Below, piece after piece: positions 36,262 through 44,724 of a DNA stretch of 64,000 nucleotides. The stretch is taken from contig CAVVOF010000006.1 in assembly GCA_963749905.1 (NCBI GenBank), forward strand, positions 372,001 to 436,000, read 5' to 3'. The stretch comes from UBA10649 sp963749905. Lineage in GTDB: Bacteria > Actinomycetota > Actinomycetes > S36-B12. The notes beneath the pieces are model-generated. The model did no database searches and had not been told where the DNA came from. It worked only from the letters and a program-made list of their open reading frames with translations. The translations under genes were made by a program, and so were the position numbers. The number at the start of each line of letters is the position of its first letter. The stretch's first letter is position 1.

Positions 36262-37675
36262 CGACGGCCTTGGGCTCGGTGAAGAACTCGCGGCTGAAGT
36301 TGCCGCCCTCACGTCCGACGCCGGATTCGCCGACGCCGCCGAACGGCGCCCGCAGGTCGCGGATGAAGAAGCAGTTGACCCACACGGTGCCGGCGCGCAG
36401 GTTGGCGGCGACGCGGTGCGCCCGGGACAGGTTCTCGGTGAAGACCATGGCATTCAGCCCGTAGCGGGTGTCATTGGCGAGCGCGACGGCCTCGTCCTCC
36501 GTGTCGAAGACGGTGGCGACGGTGACCGGCCCGAAGATCTCCTCCTTGACCACCCGGGCGTCCTGCGGCACGTCGAGCAGGATCGTCGGGCGGACGCTCC
36601 AGCCCTCGCCAAGCCCACCGGTCAGGATCCGTCCGCCGCCAAGAGCGTCGGTGCCGAGGTAGCCCGACACCTTGGTGAAGTGCTCCTCACTGGCCAGTGC
36701 TGCGGAGAACTGGGTGGCGGGGTCCTTGGGATCGCCCATCACCAGGGCCTCTGCCGCGGCCTTGTACTTCTCCACGAAGGCGTCGTAGATCCCGCGCTGG
36801 ACGTAGAGCCGACTGCCGGCGAGGCAGACCTGGCCGGCATTGCGGAAGATGGCCTCGACCGCCCAGTGCACCGCGTTGTCGAGGTCGGCGTCGTCGAAGA
36901 TGATGTTCGCGCCCTTGCCGCCCAGTTCCAGGCTCACGGGCGTGAGGTTGCGCGCGGCGACCCCGCTGATGATCTTTCCGGTGCCGGACTCGCCGGTGAA
37001 GGTGATCCGATCGACGTCCGGGTTCTCCGTCAGCGCGGCGCCCGCGGAGTCGGGTCCGTACCCGTGCACCACGTTGAGGACGCCGGGCGGGAAGCCGGCC
37101 TCGATCGCCAGTCGGCCGACGATCGTCGCGGAGACCGGCGTGTCCTCTGCGGGCTTCCACACCACGGTGTTGCCCCAGGCGAGCGCCGGCATCACCTTCC
37201 ACGTGCCGAGCATCAGTGGGAAGTTCCACGGCGAGATGGCCGCCGCGACGCCTGCCGGCTCCCACCGGTTGTAGGCGTGGTGGCCGGAGTCCATCGGGTA
37301 CGCGTCGGCCATCGCCATGCGGGCGTGGTCGGCGAAGAACCGCACGTTCCACACGCTGCGAGCCACGTCATGGTGCGCCTGGGTGATCGGCTTGCCCATG
37401 TCGCGCGTGTCGGCCATCGCGAGCTCGTCGGCGTGCTCCTCCATGAGATCGGCCAGCCGGTGCATCAGCTTCTGCCGCTTCTCGAAGCCCATCCGCGGCC
37501 ACGGTCCCTCATCGAACGCCCGACGGGCGGCCTGGACCGCACGGTCGGCGTCGATCTTGCCGCCCAGCGCGATCGTCGCCCACGGCTCGCGGGTGTACGG
37601 ATCGATGTCCGCCATGGTCGCGCCGTCGAGGGACGGCACTTCCTGCCCGTCGATGATGTGGCCGTAGAAGTCCAT
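36242..37675 (-). CDS. NAD-dependent aldehyde dehydrogenase
   Basis: A 477-residue ALDH-superfamily enzyme. Oxyanion Asn in ISPWNFPLMLGTWKV (near residue 149), NAD site TFTGESGTGKIISG (near 225), catalytic Glu in SLELGGKGANIIF (near 248) and catalytic Cys in RNAGQVCLAGSRLYV (near 282). Similar to 2-hydroxymuconic semialdehyde dehydrogenases, and the catechol 2,3-dioxygenase gene nearby would make exactly that substrate, so this role is likely but not proven. AAGGGACTGG upstream of the ATG. Confidence 0.88.
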   Translation of the reverse strand: MDFYGHIIDGQEVPSLDGATMADIDPYTREPWATIALGGKIDADRAVQAARRAFDEGPWPRMGFEKRQKLMHRLADLMEEHADELAMADTRDMGKPITQAHHDVARSVWNVRFFADHARMAMADAYPMDSGHHAYNRWEPAGVAAAISPWNFPLMLGTWKVMPALAWGNTVVWKPAEDTPVSATIVGRLAIEAGFPPGVLNVVHGYGPDSAGAALTENPDVDRITFTGESGTGKIISGVAARNLTPVSLELGGKGANIIFDDADLDNAVHWAVEAIFRNAGQVCLAGSRLYVQRGIYDAFVEKYKAAAEALVMGDPKDPATQFSAALASEEHFTKVSGYLGTDALGGGRILTGGLGEGWSVRPTILLDVPQDARVVKEEIFGPVTVATVFDTEDEAVALANDTRYGLNAMVFTENLSRAHRVAANLRAGTVWVNCFFIRDLRAPFGGVGESGVGREGGNFSREFFTEPKAVVMQIDA

Positions 37676-37835
37676 TCCAGTCCCTTCATTCGGGGTGCAC
37701 GCTCGCGCAGAGGGTGCTCTCTGGGAGGACGCTAGGCAACTGCGGGCTCCAGCGCGAGTCGACGTTCCCGAGGTCGGAACACGGATCCGGGTCGCGGCGT
37801 TGTCGGCGACGAGCGACAGCCGCGCAGGCCGAGGC

Positions 37836-38613
37836 CTAGTGCGGCTGCCGCTCGCGGCCCTTCATCAACTTGGAGAGCCGCGCCGCGGCCGCCATCACCA
37901 GCCGCACCTGGCGGTCCCGTCGCGTGTCCAGCTCCTCGACCGACCCCGTGATCGAGATGGCCGCCATCGCGAAGCCGTGGGCGTCGAGAACGGGTGCGGC
38001 GACGGACGCCAGCCGGTGCATGAGCTCCTCGCTCGAGGTGGCGTAGCCGTGGCGCCGCACATCCGTCAGCTCCGCCCGGAACTGCTCGGGCGTGCTGATG
38101 GTCTTCTTGGTGAAGATGGGGAAGCCGGCGTCCAGAGCGGCGCTGGGCAGCCTCTGGGTCGTAGGCGCAGATCGCCTTGCCGGACGACGTCGCGTGCAGG
38201 GGCCAGCGGCGGCGGTACTCCTCCATCACCTGCAAGCCTCGGAGGGTCGGCAGCCGCTCCAGGAAGAGGGTGTCGGCTCCCGAGGCGACGGACAGGTGCA
38301 CGGTCCAGCCGCTCAGTTCGCGCAACTCCTCGAGCAGGGCCACGGACCGGCGGCGGAGGTCGAAGCGGGCCAGCGCCAGATGACCCAGCTCGAACAGGTG
38401 CAGTCCCAGGCGGTACTTGCCGGTCTCCGGGTTCTGCTCGACGAAGCCCCGCGAGGCCAGTGTCGTCAGTAGGCGATGAGCGGTGCTCTTGGCGACGCCC
38501 AGTCGACGGGCCACCTCGGAGACGCCGAGTTCCTCGTCCGCCGCGAAACAGTCGATCAGGTCGAGAGCGGATGCGACGGACTTGAGGCCGCCCTCGACGT
38601 CGACGTCACTCAC
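37836..38613 (-). pseudogene. IclR-family regulator, one-base frameshift
   Basis: N-terminal winged helix (SALDLIDCFAADEELGVSEVARRLGVAKSTAHRLLTTL-type, residues 15-52) followed by the IclR effector domain (TVHLSVASGADTLFLERL, HATSSGKAICAYDPEAAQ). An extra C near 38140 (cagcgccgctctgg) breaks the frame after AYDPEAAQ. The other frame continues ALDAGFPIFTKKTISTPEQF, YATSSEELMHRLASVAAPVL and AAISITGSVEELD to stop 37836, a full IclR C-terminus of about 258 residues in total. It probably controls the adjacent meta-cleavage genes. TAGCGT six bases before the GTG start suggests a leaderless transcript. Confidence 0.85.
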
Positions 38614-38619
38614 GCTGTC

Positions 38620-38625
38620 ACGCTA
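38620..38625 (-). promoter_or_regulatory. -10 element, leaderless promoter of iclR-like gene
   Basis: Minus-strand TAGCGT, six bases (GACAGC), then GTG at 38613. Same hexamer and spacing as the yaaA promoter. Confidence 0.5.
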
Positions 38626-38633
38626 CTCACCGT

Positions 38634-38711
38634 CAACCCCCGATGCGGCGTCAGTCGTGGTTGGGATCCGGTGCACGAATCCCGCCACAAGTGACGCCGC
38701 ATCGAGGTTGG
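38634..38711. repeat. Imperfect intergenic palindrome, family B
   Basis: Arms CAACCCCCGATGCGGCGTCA and TGACGCCGCATCGAGGTTG with an inner part GTGGTTGGGATCCG / CGAATCCCGCCAC. Resembles 8433-8489 and 11477-11537 (GATGC-GCG-CAC-T-GTGG). Lies between two genes on the same strand, after the dioxygenase stop, so here it would end the dioxygenase transcript before the regulator gene. Confidence 0.75.
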
Positions 38712-38716
38712 GAGGA

Positions 38717-39631
38717 TCAGGTTGCAACGGTCAGGAACCGCTCGTTGAGTTCGCGGGCGTGGTAGAAGATGCCCTTCCCGAGCTGGTCGACGGTCCACGT
38801 CACCGCCGGACGATCCCGGAAGCAGCGGTAGCCACCGGTGAACGTCTCGTTGCGGTTGCCGGCCGGATCGAAGAAGTAGATCGTCGTGCCGCGCGTGATT
38901 CCGTGCCGCGTCGGACCGATGTCGATCGGCACGTCGTCCATCGCCATGATGTCGGCCGCGTGCAGGATGTCCGACCAGCCGCGCATCTCGAACGCGAAGT
39001 GGTGGATCTTGTTCTCGGGCGCCTCCAGCAGAGCGATGTCGTGGTTCGACTCGCCGATCGTCAGCCACGTGGCCAGCGTCTTCGCGTCATCGTCGAGCGA
39101 CGTCCTGACCCGCTCCGTCGCCCACATGCCGACGACGTCAGTGAAGAACTTCTCGATGCCCGCGACGTCGTTGACCCACAGCAGCGCGTGGTCGAGGCGG
39201 GGCGCCCCGATGCCAACCATGTGACGCGGGAACGCGTCCGGGTTATGGGTGCCCACCTCGGTGCCCCAGGCGGTCATGTGTGAATAGAAGTCCACCTGCT
39301 GGCCCGACGGGAGCATCACGCTGATGCCGTCGCCCACCTCGGGGTTGTCACCCGCAGCCATGCGCGCGACGGGGTAGCCGAAGGCCATTGCCTTGGTCTC
39401 GATCTCGGCGACGTCCTCGGGCTTCTCGCACTTGAAGCCACTCTTGACGTAGCCCACGCCACCCTCTTCGATGACGATCGAGTGGTGATCCCACTCGTCC
39501 CAGCCCTTGTAGAAGACCTTCCCGTCCTGCTCGAGGGTTTCGTACAGCCCCACCGTGTTGGCGTAGTGGTTCTTCGCCTCAGCGAGGTCCGTGACCTTGA
39601 CGTGCATGTAGCCCATCCGCATGACTGCCAT
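38717..39631 (-). CDS. Catechol 2,3-dioxygenase (extradiol, XylE/DmpB type)
   Basis: Opens catechol next to its hydroxyls using Fe(II) and O2 to give 2-hydroxymuconic semialdehyde. 304 residues in two vicinal-oxygen-chelate halves. Iron ligands: His148 (RLDHALLWV), His210/211 (NKIHHFAFEM) and Glu262 (GNRNETFTGGY). The C-terminus TRHGITRGTTIYFFDPAGNR and LGKGIFYHARELNERFLT is very close to that of Pseudomonas XylE. GAAGGACATC before the ATG. Together with the ferredoxin gene upstream it forms the core of a meta-cleavage unit; the downstream hydrolase or hydratase-aldolase genes are not in this window. Confidence 0.94.
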   Translation of the reverse strand: MAVMRMGYMHVKVTDLAEAKNHYANTVGLYETLEQDGKVFYKGWDEWDHHSIVIEEGGVGYVKSGFKCEKPEDVAEIETKAMAFGYPVARMAAGDNPEVGDGISVMLPSGQQVDFYSHMTAWGTEVGTHNPDAFPRHMVGIGAPRLDHALLWVNDVAGIEKFFTDVVGMWATERVRTSLDDDAKTLATWLTIGESNHDIALLEAPENKIHHFAFEMRGWSDILHAADIMAMDDVPIDIGPTRHGITRGTTIYFFDPAGNRNETFTGGYRCFRDRPAVTWTVDQLGKGIFYHARELNERFLTVAT

Positions 39632-39775
39632 ACCGATGTCCTTCCCGATGTCGTCCTTCGCACGATGCGCAAGACCCTGATGTGATGACGGTAGGTACGT
39701 TCGGCGCCGATGGCAGACGGGTTCCGCACCAAGGAACGAAATCGAAAAGTCGGGACCTTCGTCCCAACTGGCGGG

Positions 39776-40111
39776 TCAGGCTGAAGGCTGCCGTGCGGTC
39801 AGGAACGACATCAGCGGGTTGACGAGTCGCAACGTGTCCTCCCGCAAGGAGACAGTGACGTCGGTCAGCGCGACAGCGCGACACGAGAGGCAGGCACCAG
39901 AGTCCTTGTCGGCGTCGCTCAGCACCGTCTGCGCCACCGGCCGGTTGTACTCGACCTCACCCTCGACGAGGTCGACGATGCAGATGGCGCAGCCACCGCG
40001 GCGGCACCCGATCCGGTAGGCGTAGCCGTGCCGATAGAGGCCCTCGAGGAGGGTCTCCTCTTCGCGTAGGTCGACCGTCACCTGCTCGGGCACCACGGTC
40101 AGCTTGGGCAC
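39776..40111 (-). CDS. Plant-type [2Fe-2S] ferredoxin (XylT/DmpQ-like)
   Basis: A 111-residue ferredoxin with cluster ligands in GCRRGGCAICIV (Cys near 36, 41, 44) and CLSC (near 75). Beside catechol 2,3-dioxygenases such ferredoxins (XylT, DmpQ) re-reduce the oxidised active-site iron; the gene order here supports that role. GTG 40111 (VPKLTVVPEQVTV) is preferred over GTG 40126 because AGGGGAGG lies just upstream of it. Transcribed toward the dioxygenase with a 144-base gap. Confidence 0.88.
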   Translation of the reverse strand: MPKLTVVPEQVTVDLREEETLLEGLYRHGYAYRIGCRRGGCAICIVDLVEGEVEYNRPVAQTVLSDADKDSGACLSCRAVALTDVTVSLREDTLRLVNPLMSFLTARQPSA

Positions 40112-40208
40112 GGCACCTCCCCTCACGGCTCAGCCGATCACGGTCACGACTCGTGCACGGTAGGCGATCAAAGGGCTCGTGCCCGTGCATGTTCCACATG
40201 GGGGAACC

Positions 40209-40809
40209 GTGACCACTCGGGTGCCCACGGCTGCGCACGATGGACCTGTGCTCCCGGTATCCGTCGTCATCTCCCGCTCTCCCATTCCCGGGAAGGAGGA
40301 CGAGCTCGTCCAGTGGGCGCGCGGAGTGTCGGCCGCGGCGGACGCGTTCCCCGGCCATCTCGGCGCGCGCGTGTACCCGCCCGACGAGTCGGACCGCGGC
40401 GATCTGGTGCTCGCCTTCTCCTTCGAGAACGCCGAGTCGCTCAGCGCCTGGGAGCACAGTCCCGAACGCCAGTCCTGGCTCGATCGACTAGACGGGCTCG
40501 TGCTGGGCGAGGCGCGCACGCACGCCGTCAGCGGATTCGAGGGAATCTTCGCGCACGCGCCCGGACAACCGGTCCTGCCACCGCCGCGCTGGAAGACCGC
40601 CACCATCATCGCGACTCGCCCTCTACCCGATGTCCCTGCTGCTCGCGTGGCTGCTCGCGCCCCGCATTGCCGACTGGAACATCTTGCTGCGAACGCTGTT
40701 GACGGTGCTGATCATCGTCCCGTACATGGCGTGGGTTGGCGTGCCTTACCTCACTCGTTGGCTGCGGAACTGGTTGCGCGCGTCGCCGCCCACCGCAACG
40801 AAACGGTAA
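40209..40809 (+). pseudogene. Antibiotic biosynthesis monooxygenase-domain membrane protein, one-base frameshift
   Basis: N-terminal ABM domain (residues about 12-105: VVISRSPIPGKEDELVQWA, GHLGARVYPPDE, FENAESLSAWEHSPERQSWL), then PPRWKTATIIA. An extra A near 40613 (gcgactcgccc) shifts the frame; the other frame continues LYPMSLLLAWLLAPRI, DWNILLRTLLTVLIIVPYMA and TRWLRNWLRASPPTATKR to TAA 40807-40809. That two-helix C-terminus after an ABM domain is a known architecture, so the corrected protein of about 199 residues is likely the real one. GGGGAA upstream of GTG 40209. Divergent from the ferredoxin gene. Confidence 0.8.
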
Positions 40810-40939
40810 CAACCACAGTCGACATTCCGGCCTGCGGAACGACCGACTCAACGCGGCGGACACCTCCCTACGTTTCGATCACCGGTCGACGTCCAGGCCG
40901 GCGACGGGGTCCTCGCCCCATCCACCGAATGGAGTACAC

Positions 40940-42307
40940 ATGAAGATGGCACGCTCGATGCGGGTCTTCGCGGCAGTCGCCGCGGCCGGCCTGCTCGCCA
41001 CCGCCTGCGGCGGCAACCTCGACTCCGAGGAGTCCGCAGCATCCGAGGCGGGATCGACCGCGGCCTCCGCGGCCGCGTCCGAGGATGGCGCTGCTGCCAC
41101 CGGCGGCACCGTCAAGATCGGCTACGTCGCTCCGATCACCGGCCCGCTCGCCGCCTTCGGCGAGGGCGACCAGTACGTCGTCGACCAGATGACCGCCTAC
41201 TTTGCAGAGAACCCGATCCAGGCCGGCGACCAGTCGTACGCCGTCGAGATCCTGCTCAAGGACTCGCAGTCGGATCCGAAGCGTGCGGGTGAGGTCGCCG
41301 GCGAGCTCATCAACAGCGACGGCGTCGACATCCTGATGGCGCACGCGACTCCGGAGACCACCGTCCCGGTGACTCAGCAGTGCGAGGCGAACGCGACTCC
41401 GTGCATCACGGCGGACACCCCCTGGCAGCCGTGGGTTGCCGGAGCCGGCGCGAACCCCGGCGACCCGGCCACGGCGCTGCCCTGGTCGTACCACTTCTTC
41501 TGGGGCCTGGAGGACATGGCCGCGGTGTTCATGGACATCTGGGGCCAGGTCGACACGAACAAGAACGTCGGAGCCTTCTACCCGAATGACGCCGACGGTC
41601 AGGCCTTCACGAACGAGGAGATGGGCTTCCCGGCCATCATCGGTCCGGCCGGGTACAACTGGAACAACCCCGGCCTGTACTCGATCGGTACGCAGGACTT
41701 CTCGTCGCAGATCAACTCGTTCAAGAGCAACGACGACCAGATCGTCAACGGCATCGTGCCCCCGCCGGACTTCGCGGCCTTCTGGCAGCAGGCGAAGCAG
41801 CAGGGCTACAACCCGAAGGTCGCGACCATCGGCAAGGCGATCGAATTCCCGGCCGCGATCGAGGGCCTGGGCGAACTGGCGCAGAACCTGTCGACCGAGG
41901 TCTGGTGGGCACCGTCCTACCCGACGACGTCCAGCCTCACCGGGTTGTCCTCACAGGAGTTCGCGGACGAGTACACCGCGGCCACCGGCAAGCAGTGGAA
42001 CGTGACCCTGGGCTTCTCGGAGTCGCTCTTCGAGACCGCGGCCGCTGCGGTCGTGGCTGCGGGCGGCACGGACAAGCAGGCGATCGCCGACGCGATGAAG
42101 ACGATGTCGGTGGACACGCTCGTTGGCACTCTCGACTGGAATGCCGGGCCGTTCCCGAACGTCGCCAAGACCCCGCTCGTCGGCGGCCAGTGGCGAGCGA
42201 CGGACGGCGGCCAGTTCCCGTACGAGCTGGTCATCGTGTCCAACTCGCACGCCAAGGAGATGGGCCTCGACGTCCCGCTCGGCGGCGAGGTCGAGCCGCT
42301 CAGCTAG
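40940..42307 (+). CDS. Branched-chain amino acid-type ABC transporter substrate-binding lipoprotein
   Basis: A 455-residue periplasmic-binding-like protein anchored as a lipoprotein: signal MKMARSMRVFAAVAAAG then lipobox LLATACGG (Cys near residue 23), an Ala/Ser/Glu-rich spacer, and the type I binding fold from VKIGYVAPITGPLAAFGEGD (near 57). The family (LivK/HbaE-like) binds branched-chain amino acids, urea, or aromatic acids. GGAG sits 5 bases before ATG 40940; an open frame extends to 40736 without support. Its place next to the meta-cleavage genes makes an aromatic substrate possible. A hairpin separates it from the transport genes. Confidence 0.9.
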   Translation: MKMARSMRVFAAVAAAGLLATACGGNLDSEESAASEAGSTAASAAASEDGAAATGGTVKIGYVAPITGPLAAFGEGDQYVVDQMTAYFAENPIQAGDQSYAVEILLKDSQSDPKRAGEVAGELINSDGVDILMAHATPETTVPVTQQCEANATPCITADTPWQPWVAGAGANPGDPATALPWSYHFFWGLEDMAAVFMDIWGQVDTNKNVGAFYPNDADGQAFTNEEMGFPAIIGPAGYNWNNPGLYSIGTQDFSSQINSFKSNDDQIVNGIVPPPDFAAFWQQAKQQGYNPKVATIGKAIEFPAAIEGLGELAQNLSTEVWWAPSYPTTSSLTGLSSQEFADEYTAATGKQWNVTLGFSESLFETAAAAVVAAGGTDKQAIADAMKTMSVDTLVGTLDWNAGPFPNVAKTPLVGGQWRATDGGQFPYELVIVSNSHAKEMGLDVPLGGEVEPLS

Positions 42308-42322
42308 TCGCGGCAATGTGGC

Positions 42323-42351
42323 GCGGGGACGGACAACTGGTCCGTCCCCGC
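42323..42351 (+). terminator. Hairpin between binding protein and ABC genes
   Basis: Perfect 12-bp stem GCGGGGACGGAC / GTCCGTCCCCGC with a 5-base loop, 15 bases after the binding-protein stop and 55 before livG. Likely partial terminator or mRNA-stabilising element that gives more binding protein than transporter. Confidence 0.7.
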
Positions 42352-42406
42352 ACTACCCTCGAACACGACCGACACCGAGCGGTCGTGCAGTCAACCGGGA
42401 GGTCGG

Positions 42407-43150
42407 ATGAGCCCCATCCTCGAGGTCTCGGGCCTGTCGAAGAGGTTCGGCAAGGTCGTGACCGCGGAGGACCTGTCCTTCAGCGTGGAACGCGGGTCCG
42501 CCCTGGGCATCGTGGGGCCGAACGGTGCCGGCAAGTCGACGCTGCTGTCCCTGATCACGGGAGTCCTGCCAGCTGACGCGGGTGCCATCGTCTACGACGG
42601 ACGAGACATCACCAAGCTCTCCGCGGGCGCGCGCAGCGAGGCGGGCATCGCCCGCAGCTTCCAGATTCCCCGTCCGTTCGTCGACATGACGGTCTTCGAG
42701 AACACGTACGTAGGCGCCGCGTTCGGCGGGGAGAGCCACGGACAGGCCGGCTACGACACCGCCGCGGAGGCGCTGGAGATCACCGGGCTGCTGCACCTCG
42801 CCGACGTTCCGGCCGGCCAGTTGCGCTTGCTCGACCGCAAGCGCCTCGAGCTGGCGCGTGCGCTGGCAACCAGCCCGAAACTGATCCTGCTGGACGAGAT
42901 CGCCGGCGGCCTGACCGACAAGGAGCTGCCGCCGCTGATCGAGATGATCAAGGGACTGCGCGACTCCGGCGTCACCGTCGTCTGGATCGAGCACATCGTG
43001 CACGCGCTTCTCGAGGTGGTCGACCAGCTGATGTGCCTGGCCTTCGGCAAGGTGCTGGCGATCGGCGACCCGCAGGAGGTCATGCGCAGTCCCGAGGTTA
43101 TTGAGGTCTACCTCGGATCCACGTTCGACCTGGGCGAGGCGGCCTCATGA
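42407..43150 (+). CDS. livG: ABC transporter ATP-binding protein, LivG type
   Basis: A 247-residue ATPase. Walker A GPNGAGKS (near residue 37), Q-loop in GIARSFQIPRPF, Walker B LILLDEIAGGLTD (near 162), H-loop WIEHIVHALLEVVD. The signature loop is VPAGQLRLLDRKRLELARAL rather than LSGGQ, as in many LivG proteins of this clade. Overlaps livF by ATGA. Confidence 0.92.
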   Translation: MSPILEVSGLSKRFGKVVTAEDLSFSVERGSALGIVGPNGAGKSTLLSLITGVLPADAGAIVYDGRDITKLSAGARSEAGIARSFQIPRPFVDMTVFENTYVGAAFGGESHGQAGYDTAAEALEITGLLHLADVPAGQLRLLDRKRLELARALATSPKLILLDEIAGGLTDKELPPLIEMIKGLRDSGVTVVWIEHIVHALLEVVDQLMCLAFGKVLAIGDPQEVMRSPEVIEVYLGSTFDLGEAAS

Positions 43151-43845
43151 GCCTGCTCAGCGTGTCCGGCCTCGATGTCCACTACGGCGACTTCCAGGCG
43201 ATCTACAACCTCGACCTGCGCGTCGAGGAGGGAGAGACCCTCGCCGTCATCGGCGCCAACGGAGCAGGGAAGTCGACCCTCCTGAAGACGGTCGCCGGAC
43301 TGATGTTCCCGACCTCCGGGCGCGTCGAGTTCGACGGAGCTGACATCACCACCCTCGCCCCGCACAAGCGCGTTCCGCTCGGCGTCGCGCTGACGCCGGA
43401 GGGCCGTCGCATCTTCCGCAGCCTGACCGTCGAGGAGAACCTCAAGGTCGGGGCGCACACCAAGCGCAGCGGCCCGTGGAACCTGCAGTCCGTCTACGAG
43501 GCCTTCCCGCTCGTCGCCGACCGCAAGGACCGACTCGGCGTGAACCTGTCGGGCGGGGAGCAGCAGGCCGCCGCGATCGGCCGGGCGCTGATGAGCAACC
43601 CGCGACTGCTGCTGCTCGACGAGGTGTCCTTGGGCCTGGCGCCCGTCGTCGTCGAGCAGATCTACGCCGCCCTGCCGGCGATCACGTCGCAGGGCACGAC
43701 CGTCCTCGTGGTCGAGCAGGACGTCAACCAGTCGATGAAGGTCGCCGACCGCGTCCAATGCCTCCTCGAGGGCCGCACCGTCCTGGAGGGACCCCCGTCC
43801 ACCCTCACGCGCGACGAGATCGCGTCCGCCTACTTCGGGATCTAG
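43147..43845 (+). CDS. livF: ABC transporter ATP-binding protein, LivF type
   Basis: A 232-residue ATPase that pairs with LivG. Walker A GANGAGKST (near residue 38), signature VNLSGGEQQAAAIGRAL (near 137), Walker B LLLLDEVSLGLAPVVVEQI (near 156) and the LivF-typical C-terminus LTRDEIASAYFGI. Start overlaps the livG stop; livH starts 9 bases after its stop. Confidence 0.93.
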   Translation: MSLLSVSGLDVHYGDFQAIYNLDLRVEEGETLAVIGANGAGKSTLLKTVAGLMFPTSGRVEFDGADITTLAPHKRVPLGVALTPEGRRIFRSLTVEENLKVGAHTKRSGPWNLQSVYEAFPLVADRKDRLGVNLSGGEQQAAAIGRALMSNPRLLLLDEVSLGLAPVVVEQIYAALPAITSQGTTVLVVEQDVNQSMKVADRVQCLLEGRTVLEGPPSTLTRDEIASAYFGI

Positions 43846-43854
43846 GGAGCATCC

Positions 43855-44724
43855 ATGCAGTGGCTGAACGCAGTCATCCAGGGAGTCCTCCTGGGCGGTC
43901 TGTACGCGCTCCTCGCCGCCGGCCTGTCTCTCATGTTCGGCGTCATGCGCATCGTCAACCTCGCCCACGGCGTGCTGGCCATGCTGGCCGCCTACCTCGG
44001 CTTCGTCATCGTGAACAACATGGGCCTGCCGTGGGTCGTGGCGGTGCTGGTCGTGGTTCCCGTGATGGCCCTCGTCGGCTATGTCCTCCAGTGGGGGCTG
44101 TTCAACCGAGCCCTCAGCAAGGGCGGCCTGGCACCACTCCTGGTCGCGTTCGGGCTCGCGGTCGTGCTGACGCAACTGCTCCAGCAGGTCTTCACCGCCG
44201 ACACCCGCAGCATCCAGATCGGGTCGCTCGGCACGAACTCCATCCAGCTGACCGAGGACATCTACATCGGCGTCTTCCCACTTCTCACCTTCATCGCGGG
44301 CGTCCTGGTCATCGCGTCGGTGCAGATCTTCCTCAACCGCGCCCCGTTGGGCCGGGCCATGCGCGCGGCGAGCGACGACCCCGACACCGTCAAGCTGATG
44401 GGCATCGACAGCCGCCAGGTCTACGCGCTCTCGACTGCCCTGGCGCTGGCCACCGTCGGACTGGCCGGCATCTTCATCGGCACCAAGACGCAGTTCAGTC
44501 CGACCTACGGCGACCTCGTCCTGATCTTCGCCTTCGAGGCGGTCATCATCGGCGGCCTCGGCTCGCTGTGGGGCACGTTGGTCGGCGGCATCATTCTCGG
44601 CGTCTCCCAGGCGATCGGGAGCCAGATCAACCCGTCCTACGGACTGCTCATCGGCAATCTGGTGTTCCTCGCGATCCTCGCCTTCCGACCTGAGGGCCTG
44701 CTACCGAAAGCGGTGACGACATGA
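43855..44724 (+). CDS. livH: ABC transporter permease, LivH type
   Basis: A 289-residue permease with about eight membrane segments. LivH marks: GGLYALLAAGLSLMFGVMRI and NLAHGVLAMLAAYLGF at residues 13-51, the coupling region RAMRAASDDPDTVKLMGIDSR (near 163-185) and GGLGSLWGTLVGGIILG (near 232). Overlaps livM by ATGA. Confidence 0.93.
   Translation: MQWLNAVIQGVLLGGLYALLAAGLSLMFGVMRIVNLAHGVLAMLAAYLGFVIVNNMGLPWVVAVLVVVPVMALVGYVLQWGLFNRALSKGGLAPLLVAFGLAVVLTQLLQQVFTADTRSIQIGSLGTNSIQLTEDIYIGVFPLLTFIAGVLVIASVQIFLNRAPLGRAMRAASDDPDTVKLMGIDSRQVYALSTALALATVGLAGIFIGTKTQFSPTYGDLVLIFAFEAVIIGGLGSLWGTLVGGIILGVSQAIGSQINPSYGLLIGNLVFLAILAFRPEGLLPKAVTT

Noticed and set aside
40736..40939. Longer N-terminus for the ABC binding protein
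   Set aside because: The added residues hide a textbook lipoprotein signal, overlap the frameshifted monooxygenase gene and lack a ribosome site.
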